Assembly: GCA_017996315.1 (NCBI GenBank)
Contig: JAGOHE010000005.1
Coordinates: 1-35,788, forward strand
From: Kiritimatiellia bacterium
GTDB lineage: Bacteria; Verrucomicrobiota; Kiritimatiellia; PWTM01
Direction: 5' to 3'
DNA length: 35,788 nt
Shown here: one piece after another, positions 25,561 to 33,037 of the stretch
Layout: each line of letters starts with the position of its first letter
Position numbering within the stretch: position 1 is the stretch's first letter
Program-made: the position numbers and the translations under genes
Notes under the pieces: model-generated
Seen by the model: the letters and a program-made list of their open reading frames with translations, nothing else
What the model was told of the DNA's origin: nothing
Databases searched by the model: none

Positions 25561-27274
25561 CCTGTCTCCATTCCCCCGGCTGCTGCAACCCGTCCATGGG
25601 CGGTTCGAACGGCTCTACGGCGCGGAGCGCGCCGCGGATTGCGTGGACCGGCTGCGGATGATGATCGGCCGATACGGTGTCGGACCCTCCGGCGATCCGG
25701 AACGCCCCTGGCAGACCGGTGACGCGGCGCTGATCGCCTATGCGGATGCTGTTCGCGCGGAGGGCGAGACGCCGCTGGCGACGTTGCGCCGGTTTCTCGA
25801 TGAGCGAATGCCCGGCCTGTTCAACATCGCGCATGTGCTGCCGTTCTTCCCGTATTCGTCAGATGACGGTTTTTCGGTGATCCACTACCGCCATGTGCGA
25901 CCGGACCTGGGATCCTGGAGCGATCTGGAAGCATTGGCCGCGGGCGGGCGGCGGTTGATGGTGGACCTGGTGCTCAATCACACCTCGCGGGAAAGCAACT
26001 GGTTCCGCGACTACATCCTCGGCATTGCTCCCGGGCGCGATTTTTTCATCGAGATCGCGCCGGATATGGATCTCTCGCGCGTGGTACGGCCCCGAACGTC
26101 CGCCCTGGCCACGTCCGTGCATACTCGCTCGGGGAGCCGAAAGGTCTGGACCACGTTCAGCGCGGACCAGATCGACCTGAATTTTGCGAATCCCGACGTG
26201 CTGTTCGAATTCCTGGACCTGCTGTTTCTGTATTACTCGCATGGCGCGCGCCTGTTCCGTTTGGACGCCATCGCCTATCTCTGGAAAACATCCGGCACGG
26301 GTTGCATCCATCTGCCCCAAACACACGAAATCGTCGCGTTGCTGCGGGATGTGCTGGAACTGGCCATGCCCGACGCGGCGTTGGTCACCGAAACCAATGT
26401 GCCGCACGAGGAGAATGTGTCGTACTTCGGTCACGGCCGCGAGTCCCGCATGGTCTATCAGTTCACCCTGCCTCCGCTGCTGTTGCACACCCTGCTCTCC
26501 GGCGATGCCCGTCCCCTCGCGGATTGGGTGACCCATCTGCAGGATCCGCCCCCGGGATGCACCTTCCTCAATTTCACTGCGTCGCACGACGGCATCGGAG
26601 TTCGGCCGCTGGAAGGAATCCTGCCCGACCCCGCTGTGGAAGCGCTGGCCGACCACGTGCGAGCGCGCGGGGGAGATGTCTCGATGCGTCGCGCGGCGGG
26701 AGGACTGGACCGGCCCTATGAGCTCAACACAACCTATTTTGACGCGCTGGGGAAGCGGGAGGACTCCGTTGTACTTCATCTCGCAAGATTTCTCTGCTCG
26801 CAGACGATCGCCTGCGCCTTGAAGGGCATACCCGCGATTTATTTCAACAGCCTCGTGGCCGCCCCGAACGATCACGCGCTGGCCCGCCAGACCGGCCGCG
26901 CACGATCGCTGAACCGCACCCTCTGGATGGAGGGGGATCTCTCCGCCCGCCTGAGCGATCCTGCGAGTCCCGCTTCCGTGGCGCTTCAGGGATTTCGCCG
27001 GATACTTCCGGCGCGAACCTCATGCGAGGCGTTTCATCCGCACGGCCGGCAGGAGGTGCTCCGCACGCCTCCGGAGGTCTTTGGACTCGAGCGCGTATCC
27101 CCCGACGGTCGGGTCCGGGTCCGCGCTCTGCACAATATCACCGCCGGGACGGTTCGCGTCCCCGAAGGCGCCGGGGCGGGTCCGCAGGTGGACCTGATTT
27201 CCGGGACGTCGTATCCCGGCGGAGATCTCGCGCTAGCCCCCTACCAGGCCGTCTGGCTCCGCCCCCTCGACTGA
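25553..27274 (+). CDS. GH13 subfamily 18 glycoside phosphorylase (glucosylglycerate phosphorylase-like)
   Basis: 573 residues, GH13 barrel. Seen are LPFFPYSSDDGFSV (about 96-109), DLVLNHTS (138-145), the nucleophile D238 in FRLDAIAY, the acid/base E280 in VTETNVP, the stabiliser D346 in TASHDGIG, and a late TGRARSLNR segment. The SSDDGFSV form separates it from classical sucrose phosphorylases and fits the YcjM/glucosylglycerate phosphorylase branch. Those enzymes use phosphate to split glucosylglycerate into glucose 1-phosphate and glycerate. A neighbouring GpgS gene supports this substrate, though glucosylglycerol or a related glycoside cannot be excluded. There is no signal peptide. ATG 25553 overlaps the GT4 stop. 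The last 42 bases overlap the convergent GspK-like gene. Confidence 0.82.
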   Translation: MSDLSPFPRLLQPVHGRFERLYGAERAADCVDRLRMMIGRYGVGPSGDPERPWQTGDAALIAYADAVRAEGETPLATLRRFLDERMPGLFNIAHVLPFFPYSSDDGFSVIHYRHVRPDLGSWSDLEALAAGGRRLMVDLVLNHTSRESNWFRDYILGIAPGRDFFIEIAPDMDLSRVVRPRTSALATSVHTRSGSRKVWTTFSADQIDLNFANPDVLFEFLDLLFLYYSHGARLFRLDAIAYLWKTSGTGCIHLPQTHEIVALLRDVLELAMPDAALVTETNVPHEENVSYFGHGRESRMVYQFTLPPLLLHTLLSGDARPLADWVTHLQDPPPGCTFLNFTASHDGIGVRPLEGILPDPAVEALADHVRARGGDVSMRRAAGGLDRPYELNTTYFDALGKREDSVVLHLARFLCSQTIACALKGIPAIYFNSLVAAPNDHALARQTGRARSLNRTLWMEGDLSARLSDPASPASVALQGFRRILPARTSCEAFHPHGRQEVLRTPPEVFGLERVSPDGRVRVRALHNITAGTVRVPEGAGAGPQVDLISGTSYPGGDLALAPYQAVWLRPLD

Positions 27275-28219
27275 CGCCTCCACCGCGGTCCATTCCCAGC
27301 GGATCACGCGCACCGATCCTTCAGGGCTTCGAACCGCCGTCACCAGAAGCCCCGCGCCGCGATCCGCCGCGCGCGCCTCCACCCGTATGTTGAACCACCG
27401 GCTGCGCACATCGAGGAATCTCAGTCGCTGCGGCTCCGCTGCACCGCGCACATCCGGAATGGAGCGATAGGGCATGGATTCCCTGGTACGAAGGATACGC
27501 GCGGCCAGCACACGCCCCTGAGGCCCCAACAGGCCCCGCAGAGTTTCCTCGGATGCCGTGTTGATGTTCACCGGCTCGGGCGTCTCTGGCGGCGACGGGT
27601 GAGCGGTCAGCAGCTCCCTCCAGCGCGAGCGCTCCGCGCCGTCCTCCGGCATGCTGTCCCAAATTCCCGCCCATTCCGCCGGCGACAGCAGCGCACGATG
27701 CGGTCCGGCCGGGCGTCCGGCGCGCGAAATTCGATTTGCGCTTCCATCATCGCGGCCGATCGCATCCCGCGCCTCACCGGCGGCGGACTGCGGATGGGGA
27801 TGCCCGCCTTCCTGCAGCAAATCCCGCACCATCAGGAAGGCCATCGCGCGCTGCTCCTCCCGTGGGAGCGCAAGATTATTGAGGTCGAACGCGGACGATC
27901 CGTCATCCACCCGGAGACGCACCCGGATCGCCTCCGGGCCGGGGGTGATCCATTCCGCGGGCTGAGCCCAATCCTCGCCGGGGTGATCGCACAACAAGTC
28001 CTCGTCGTCCGCCAGCCGTTGCATCGCGAGTTCGGCAGCCTCCCGGGCGGCGGCCTGAAGTTCCATCCGGCGGACGCGATGGGAGTTCGAACGCCAGGCG
28101 GATTCCGCCAGGAGGAAGGACGACAGGGCGAACGCGGTCAGCGCCAGAAGCAGGCCGAGCGAGGCCACCAGCGCCGCTCCGCGACGGCGATCGTTGAGCT
28201 GCGCGCGGGAACGAAGCAC
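27233..28219 (-). CDS. GspK-like type II secretion minor pseudopilin
   Basis: 328 residues. The N-terminus RRRGAALVASLGLLLALTAF is a prepilin-type site (cleavage after Gly) followed by a hydrophobic helix. Position 5 of the mature form is Ala, not Glu, as expected for GspK at the pseudopilus tip. The soluble part contains FDLNNLALP and a helix-hairpin-helix-like segment EPVNINTASEETLRGLLG, both typical of GspK. GspK caps the pseudopilus of type II secretion systems. No other gsp genes lie in this window, so it may be an orphan or work with a distant system. It starts at GTG, 12 bases after a GT-C gene, and is probably cotranscribed with it. Confidence 0.8.
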   Translation of the reverse strand: MLRSRAQLNDRRRGAALVASLGLLLALTAFALSSFLLAESAWRSNSHRVRRMELQAAAREAAELAMQRLADDEDLLCDHPGEDWAQPAEWITPGPEAIRVRLRVDDGSSAFDLNNLALPREEQRAMAFLMVRDLLQEGGHPHPQSAAGEARDAIGRDDGSANRISRAGRPAGPHRALLSPAEWAGIWDSMPEDGAERSRWRELLTAHPSPPETPEPVNINTASEETLRGLLGPQGRVLAARILRTRESMPYRSIPDVRGAAEPQRLRFLDVRSRWFNIRVEARAADRGAGLLVTAVRSPEGSVRVIRWEWTAVEASVEGAEPDGLVGG

Positions 28220-28231
28220 AGAAAAACTCCG

Positions 28232-29968
28232 CTAGGGATTCCGGGATTCGGGCAGCCGCAGTTGATCGGTCAGGAACAACTGGTCTCGATTGCTCAGCGG
28301 CAGCCCCTGCGTCAGCGGAAAATCATTCGGCAGGCGATTGTTCAGGATGGGATACCACTGGCGGAACGGTCCTGTCAGCAACTGTCGGGTCATGGGCAGA
28401 TCCGTGGTCAGGGTGGTCAGATAGACCCCCTTGATGGTGCGGCGATAGTCGTTGATCTGATAGAAATCATTCAGTTTGATGGGCAGATACACGGATATCC
28501 GGCGGCCATACCATGCGGTGGCCCAGGGCATGTCGGTCGCCATCACATCGGCCGGGCTGAGCATTTCGGTCACGTATTGAATGAACGGGGGGTAGTACGG
28601 AGGATAGGGAACGCCGGGGCGCGGTGGCAGCAGCGCGAGCGCATACGGCACGGCGGTCAACAGCACCACCAGTCCGGTGATCGCGCCGTTGACGATTCGC
28701 AACTGGAACTGGAGCCGGTCCAGCAGCACAAAGAAAAACGCCAACCCGTAGATGATGATGAAGGGCCAGAATATCGTCATCATGCGGAACACCGGATCCC
28801 CAAACAGCGCTGCGGCCATCCACATGGAGATCATGGACACCAGCAGGGCCCATCGAAACAGGCGGACCTCGGGCCGCACAAAACGGAAGAAGAAGGTGGT
28901 GAGAAACAGCGGCCAAATCACGATGCCGTCGCCCAAGCCGGGAATTCCATCGCGCAGGTATTCCCCTCCCCGAACGATGAGGTTGCGACGCATCAGGCCA
29001 ACCCATTCACCCAGCCCTTTGCCCGGCACATCGAGATCGCGCTCCCAGGCATCTCCCTCGGACCCCTTGCTGTCGGTCCACATCCGATAATGCGCCATGC
29101 CAAACGGGGTTCCGCTGACGCTCATATTCCGGGCCATCCACGGCGCCAGCATCAGCGCCACCACCGCGAGATAGACGGGAAGCCAGATCGTGGAACGCCG
29201 CTTCAGCGCAAAACCCAAATACAGCAGCAGTCCGGGGATCACGGCCAGCGCGGCATAGCGGGTCAGCGCCGCCAACCCGACGAGCACGGCGGATCCGACC
29301 ATCGGAAGCGCGAAGCGCATCCACCTCTCCCCGGCACGAGCCCGGTCGGCCGCCACCAGCGTGAGATAAAACGCCGCGGTGATGAAAAAATACACCAGGG
29401 TCAGGCCGAGCCCGGATATGCTGTCCTCCCAGATCGTCCGGCTGAGAAAGTAGCACGCGGTGGCCACCATGCTGACTTTGCGATTGAAGAGTCGTCCGGC
29501 GATGATCCAAACCAAAACCCCGGTCAGGATCGCGAAGGTGTGATTCAAGGGCATGATGATCCATTGCTCGGGGGAGTACACGCCGCGTTGTCCCGGCGCA
29601 AACGCCGTGGGAAAGAGCTTGAATCCGGCCGCGAGCAATACGGGATACAACGGCGCGTGAAACATATCCGGATGATTCATCACCTGCGTATTGGCGTCCG
29701 AGCCCGGGCGCGCGCTTAGAAATTCCATGGACGCGGGGCGAACCACTTTGGTGACGAACGCGCGCTGTTCGGAAATATTCTGCCCGAGCTGAGCCAGCTC
29801 CATCGCCTCGGGCTCTTTCAATCCCTTGAACTGGGAGACTTGGAATAGAAGGACCAGCACGAATACCGCCGCCACGGCCAACAGCCATTGGATGCTGCGG
29901 AGCCCGGTGCCCGTATCGAGCGTATACACCACATCCTGAACTCGGGTTTCCAGCGGTTGAATTGCCAT
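28232..29968 (-). CDS. Polytopic membrane protein, GT39-like (GT-C) glycosyltransferase
   Basis: About 578 residues with roughly 11-12 membrane helices in the first 430 residues and a soluble C-terminal domain (about 460-578). The first periplasmic loop contains KEPEAMELAQLGQNI, then HPDMFHAPLYPVLLA. This is the arrangement of ArnT/PMT-type glycosyltransferases, although the first acidic residue is Glu rather than Asp. The donor is probably a polyprenyl-phosphate sugar and the acceptor is unknown. The frame is open to TTG 30001, but that codon lies upstream of the -10 box of a good promoter. ATG 29968 with a GGGG site is therefore preferred. It is followed closely by the GspK-like gene. Confidence 0.72.
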   Translation of the reverse strand: MAIQPLETRVQDVVYTLDTGTGLRSIQWLLAVAAVFVLVLLFQVSQFKGLKEPEAMELAQLGQNISEQRAFVTKVVRPASMEFLSARPGSDANTQVMNHPDMFHAPLYPVLLAAGFKLFPTAFAPGQRGVYSPEQWIIMPLNHTFAILTGVLVWIIAGRLFNRKVSMVATACYFLSRTIWEDSISGLGLTLVYFFITAAFYLTLVAADRARAGERWMRFALPMVGSAVLVGLAALTRYAALAVIPGLLLYLGFALKRRSTIWLPVYLAVVALMLAPWMARNMSVSGTPFGMAHYRMWTDSKGSEGDAWERDLDVPGKGLGEWVGLMRRNLIVRGGEYLRDGIPGLGDGIVIWPLFLTTFFFRFVRPEVRLFRWALLVSMISMWMAAALFGDPVFRMMTIFWPFIIIYGLAFFFVLLDRLQFQLRIVNGAITGLVVLLTAVPYALALLPPRPGVPYPPYYPPFIQYVTEMLSPADVMATDMPWATAWYGRRISVYLPIKLNDFYQINDYRRTIKGVYLTTLTTDLPMTRQLLTGPFRQWYPILNNRLPNDFPLTQGLPLSNRDQLFLTDQLRLPESRNP

Positions 29969-29990
29969 GATGACCCCATTTGATACGTGG

Positions 29991-30020
29991 ATTGTACGCA
30001 ATCCGCGGCTTCCCGATCAA
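29991..30020 (-). promoter_or_regulatory. Sigma70-type promoter for the GT-C/GspK operon
   Basis: On the minus strand TTGATC (30020-30015), an 18-base spacer and TACAAT (29996-29991) lie just before the ATG at 29968. The implied leader is only about 16 bases. The position of the -10 box argues against the longer frame starting at 30001. The rest of the gap 30021-30116 shows only a small GCCTGTTCAGGC palindrome near 30083 and nothing else I can name. Confidence 0.6.
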
Positions 30021-30116
30021 GAACTCAAACGAGCCGCACGCCGATCGTTCCGGCAGACACATTGTCCGGATGGGCTGTCTTTGCCTGTTCAGGCGTTTCC
30101 ATCCATGAATCGGAAA

Positions 30117-31361
30117 TTACCCCGGGCCGGCCCGTGAATCTTTGGCGGGCGCGGGTTTCGATCCCGGCGGATACAGCGGAAATTCGATGACGCGGCATTC
30201 GACTGGACCGTTGAACATGGTGGTCCGGCGCGATGAGGTAAGACCCATCCTTCGGGACGCTCGCAGATTTCCGCTGATGACAACCGCCCGACCCGGACCA
30301 CCCACCGTCCGCAGCCAGGCGCCCAGTTGCCCATACAGGACCTGCACCTCTTCCGGAGCGCCTCCCATGCGAAGCCCGTACGGGGGATTGATCAGGATCC
30401 ACCGGGATCCTTCCGGAATACGCGTGGCATCAAACGCGCAGGTTTCGTGGCGAACGAGCGCGGCCACACCCGCGCGATGCGCGTTGCGCCGGGCCGCCTC
30501 TACCGCGGCGGGGTCAGAATCGGTGGCCAGAATCAATGGCTGTTTGCCGTCAGACTTCTCCCGCTGTTCCGCCTGCGCGCGCAGCGCCCCCCACGCATCC
30601 GCTTCATGCCCGCAGAACCGCTCAAAAGAAAAAAAGGCCCTCCGCAATCCCGGCGCCCGGTTGATGGCAATCCACGCGGCTTCAATGGCCAACGCCCCGC
30701 GCCCGCACATGGGATGGATCAATGTGGACGAACGGTCCCACTCGGACCACAGCACCAGACCCGCAGCCAGCGACTCTCGCAACGGGGCCGGACCGCTTTC
30801 CGTGCGGTAGCCTCGAAACGAAAGCGGCACCCCGCTGGTATCAAAGAAGAAATCCACCCGCCCATTCGCACTCCATCGGGCAAACAGCGGGACCGACTCC
30901 GGCGCGGCGCGGGAGTCGGGACGGCGGCCAAAACGATTGCGCAGACGATCCGCTACCGCGTCCTTGACCCGCAGGGCGCAGAATCGTTCGTCCGCCATCC
31001 CCGGGAGTTCGAGTGATGCACGCACTTGAAACGGTGTATCGGGTCCCAGTTGCGATTCCCATGGAACGCGCAGCGCGGCGGCATAGAGATCATCCGTCGA
31101 CGATGCCACCCCCCGCCCCGCGCTCCACAGTACCCGATGAGCCGTACGCAGCCAGAGATTGAACTCCCGAACCACGTCCCATCCCCCGGAAGACCAGACT
31201 CCGGCGTCCGCGACGCCATTCACCGGGCGGCCCAGTGCCCGGATTTCATCCGACAGAATGGGTTCGAGTCCCCGGGGACAGGTGATAAACAGATTGGATG
31301 AATCGGCGGAGCCCGCGATACCGCGGGCTGGAGGTGACAGCGGACGTCGGCCCGGAATCAC
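30117..31361 (-). CDS. rlmL: THUMP-domain 23S rRNA guanine-N2 methyltransferase (RlmL N-terminal type)
   Basis: 414 residues. The N-terminal part FITCPRGLEPILSDEIRALG is the RlmL opening, followed by a THUMP domain and then a Rossmann methyltransferase with LIHPMCGRGALAIEAAW, ILATDSDPAAVEAAR and the catalytic motif LINPPYGLRMG. Family knowledge: RlmL methylates G2445 of 23S rRNA using SAM. The E. coli protein is fused to RlmK; this one has only the RlmL half, as in most bacteria. It acts on ribosomal RNA in the cytoplasm. Its start overlaps the stop of the small exported-protein gene by 4 bases, so it is transcribed with it. The first 20 residues are not conserved and the start may lie slightly downstream. 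Confidence 0.87.
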   Translation of the reverse strand: MIPGRRPLSPPARGIAGSADSSNLFITCPRGLEPILSDEIRALGRPVNGVADAGVWSSGGWDVVREFNLWLRTAHRVLWSAGRGVASSTDDLYAAALRVPWESQLGPDTPFQVRASLELPGMADERFCALRVKDAVADRLRNRFGRRPDSRAAPESVPLFARWSANGRVDFFFDTSGVPLSFRGYRTESGPAPLRESLAAGLVLWSEWDRSSTLIHPMCGRGALAIEAAWIAINRAPGLRRAFFSFERFCGHEADAWGALRAQAEQREKSDGKQPLILATDSDPAAVEAARRNAHRAGVAALVRHETCAFDATRIPEGSRWILINPPYGLRMGGAPEEVQVLYGQLGAWLRTVGGPGRAVVISGNLRASRRMGLTSSRRTTMFNGPVECRVIEFPLYPPGSKPAPAKDSRAGPG

Positions 31362-31966
31362 GGATTTCCGGTCTGGGCCTTCAACGCGGCCAGTTTTTTG
31401 AAGTCCACCGCACTCAACGCTGCCTTGAGCTGCTCCGGTTTGATGTTTTGCATGGAGATCTTGACCATGAACCGTCCCTCCACCATGGTGGAAATCTCAC
31501 CGCTGCGATTCTCCGAATCGTACTGTTCCATGACCCGGAGACCCTGATGGGTGTAGGTCTTCTCGTATCCCGTGTCGCTCTCGCTGTCGATGTCCCCCGC
31601 GAGGGCCATCTGCGCGAACGCGCCCAAACCGCCCATGCCGGCCGTATCCGAAAGCTCCACCACGGCGGAGGCGTCGTCGGGGCCCGTATATTTACCTTCA
31701 GCCTCTGAAATCGTGATGCCCATGGCCGCATTCTTCTGGCCCTTGGCCGAGGTGCGCTTCAAATCGCCCAGCTTCTCCGGCAACAGTTCTTTCAACTTGC
31801 GAAAATCCACCGTCTGAGCCGCTCCGGCGGCCGCTCGGGCCTGGATCGCTCCCATGGCTTTCTGCAACGCTTCCATGTCCACCGGCGGCGGGCTGACCCG
31901 GTTCTGCGCCTCGGACGTGACGGCGACGCACATCGTAAACACGAAGACATACCACATATGTTTCAT
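31358..31966 (-). CDS. Small exported protein of unknown function
   Basis: 202 residues. MKHMWYVFVFTMCVAVTSEAQ is a clear signal peptide. The mature part is mixed helical: an Ala/Gln-rich helix (VDMEALQKAMGAIQARAAAG), a segment starting FRKLKELLPEKLGDL, then GKYTGPDDASAVVELSDTAGMGGL and a C-terminal ISMQNIKPEQLKAALSAVDF. No catalytic motif was recognised and I do not recognise the family. It probably resides in the periplasm. ATG 31966 follows a GGGGAG ribosome site, a hairpin and a strong promoter. The frame stays open much further upstream but runs through that promoter into dapB, so the longer version is rejected. It overlaps the rlmL-like start. Confidence 0.78.
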   Translation of the reverse strand: MKHMWYVFVFTMCVAVTSEAQNRVSPPPVDMEALQKAMGAIQARAAAGAAQTVDFRKLKELLPEKLGDLKRTSAKGQKNAAMGITISEAEGKYTGPDDASAVVELSDTAGMGGLGAFAQMALAGDIDSESDTGYEKTYTHQGLRVMEQYDSENRSGEISTMVEGRFMVKISMQNIKPEQLKAALSAVDFKKLAALKAQTGNP

Positions 31967-31978
31967 AAAGTTCTCCCC

Positions 31979-31997
31979 GGATTTGAGGTTCAAATCC
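31979..31997 (-). promoter_or_regulatory. Perfect 8-base-pair hairpin at the 5' end of the exported-protein transcript
   Basis: Read on the plus strand: GGATTTGA (31979-31986), loop GGT, TCAAATCC (31990-31997), a perfect inverted repeat. On the minus-strand transcript it would begin at about the first base after the promoter and end directly against the GGGGAG ribosome site. It could be an mRNA-stabilising 5' stem, a translational control element or a repressor operator at the start site. It has no T-run and points away from being a terminator. Confidence 0.6.
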
Positions 31998-32005
31998 ATG
32001 CGTTC

Positions 32006-32033
32006 ATTATATGCTGAAGATGATGCACCGCAA
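32006..32033 (-). promoter_or_regulatory. Strong sigma70-type promoter for the exported-protein gene
   Basis: On the minus strand TTGCGG (32033-32028), a 16-base spacer and a perfect TATAAT (32011-32006) lie in the 79 bases between dapB and the exported-protein gene. The predicted start is near 31998, immediately at a hairpin. It should drive the exported protein and the rlmL-like gene independently of dapB. Confidence 0.7.
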
Positions 32034-32045
32034 GTTCGCTCCGGG

Positions 32046-32858
32046 TTAAAGCCCGAGCACATCCCGCATTCGATATAATCCCGGCTCGCGCCCGACCACC
32101 CATTCCGCCGCGCGCAGGGCGCCCATGGCAAACGTGTCGCGGCTGGTCGCCCGGTGACTGAATTCGATGCACTCCCCGGTTCCGGCGAACACGACTGTAT
32201 GATCCCCCACAAAGTCACCGCCACGCACCGCGTGGAATCCAATCTGCTGTTCCGGGCGGACGTCGGACGAAACGCCCGACCGTCCGTGCGCGGCGACCTG
32301 ATCCAGCCGCCATTCAAAGCCCTTCGCGACCGCCTGCCCGAGGGCCAGCGCCGTCCCGCTGGGCGCGTCCTTTTTCATCCGATGGTGGCGTTCCACGATC
32401 TCCACGTCATAGCCCTTCCCCTTCAGAGCCCGTGCGGCGTCTTCGATCAATGCCTGAAGCAAGTTCACGCCCAGACTCATGTTGGGAGCCATGACGATCG
32501 GAATTTGACGCGAGGCTTCTTCAATGGTGAGTTGCTCGTCCTTGGTCAATCCGGTGGTGCCAATTACCATCGGCACCCCCCAGCCCGCGCAGCGGGGCGC
32601 GTTTCCCGCCGTGCCGTGGTGGCCGGAAAAATCAATGACCACCCCCGCCCCCGACGCCGCCTGTTCAAGATTCGTACCGACGACGATGCCGAGCTCGCCC
32701 ACTCCGGCCATCCGCCCCGCATCCTGGCCCCGGACCGGGGAGTCCCAGAGATCCACGGCGCCCGCCAGGCGAAGTTCGGGCGCGCGGCCCGATGCCAGAC
32801 ACGCGATCAACGCCCGGCCCATACGGCCGCCCGCGCCCAGTACGACGACAGAAATCAT
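32046..32858 (-). CDS. dapB: 4-Hydroxy-tetrahydrodipicolinate reductase
   Basis: 270 residues, normal family length. The nucleotide-binding loop VVLGAGGRMGRAL is followed by VVIDFSGH, MVIGTTGL and MAPNMSLGVNLL. The signature ERHHRMKKDAPSGTA carries the catalytic His and Lys, and VGDHTVVFAGTGECIEFSHRA closes the substrate domain. It reduces hydroxy-tetrahydrodipicolinate with NAD(P)H in the lysine and meso-diaminopimelate pathway, needed for peptidoglycan. I chose ATG 32858 because AAGGAG lies 9 bases upstream; an ATG at 32876 would lie before that site. dapA or other lysine genes are not in the window. It is divergent from the PPDK-like fusion gene, with about 180 bases between them. Confidence 0.95.
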   Translation of the reverse strand: MISVVVLGAGGRMGRALIACLASGRAPELRLAGAVDLWDSPVRGQDAGRMAGVGELGIVVGTNLEQAASGAGVVIDFSGHHGTAGNAPRCAGWGVPMVIGTTGLTKDEQLTIEEASRQIPIVMAPNMSLGVNLLQALIEDAARALKGKGYDVEIVERHHRMKKDAPSGTALALGQAVAKGFEWRLDQVAAHGRSGVSSDVRPEQQIGFHAVRGGDFVGDHTVVFAGTGECIEFSHRATSRDTFAMGALRAAEWVVGREPGLYRMRDVLGL

Positions 32859-33037
32859 CTTCGGTGGCTCCTTCATATTCCGGTCGCATCATCGCCGAAC
32901 CCGCCCCGTGCATCAATCCGAAAGCGCCCGGCGGCCCTCGTCCGCAGCGCCGCTCACCCGTCGCGATCCGCGGAAATCGGCGCCATGCTGTGAAAAGATG
33001 CATTGCTCTATTTCCGTCGGGATTCCAAACTAGCCGC

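Noticed and set aside
27599-29719. 706-residue open frame on the plus strand
   Set aside because: It is the complement of the GspK-like and GT-C genes, has low-complexity His/Arg/Gln-rich translation and no family features; typical shadow in GC-rich DNA.
30080-30095. GCCTGTTCAGGC palindrome after the rlmL-like gene
   Set aside because: Stem is only four or five pairs with a weak T-run; not enough to call a terminator.
31967-32317. N-terminal extension of the exported-protein frame
   Set aside because: It runs through a strong promoter and into dapB; the signal peptide and ribosome site fix the start at 31966.
32792-33037. N-terminal extension of the KaiC-like/PPDK fusion frame
   Set aside because: It overlaps the start of dapB on the other strand and gives Arg/Pro-rich sequence unlike the conserved opening at 33038.
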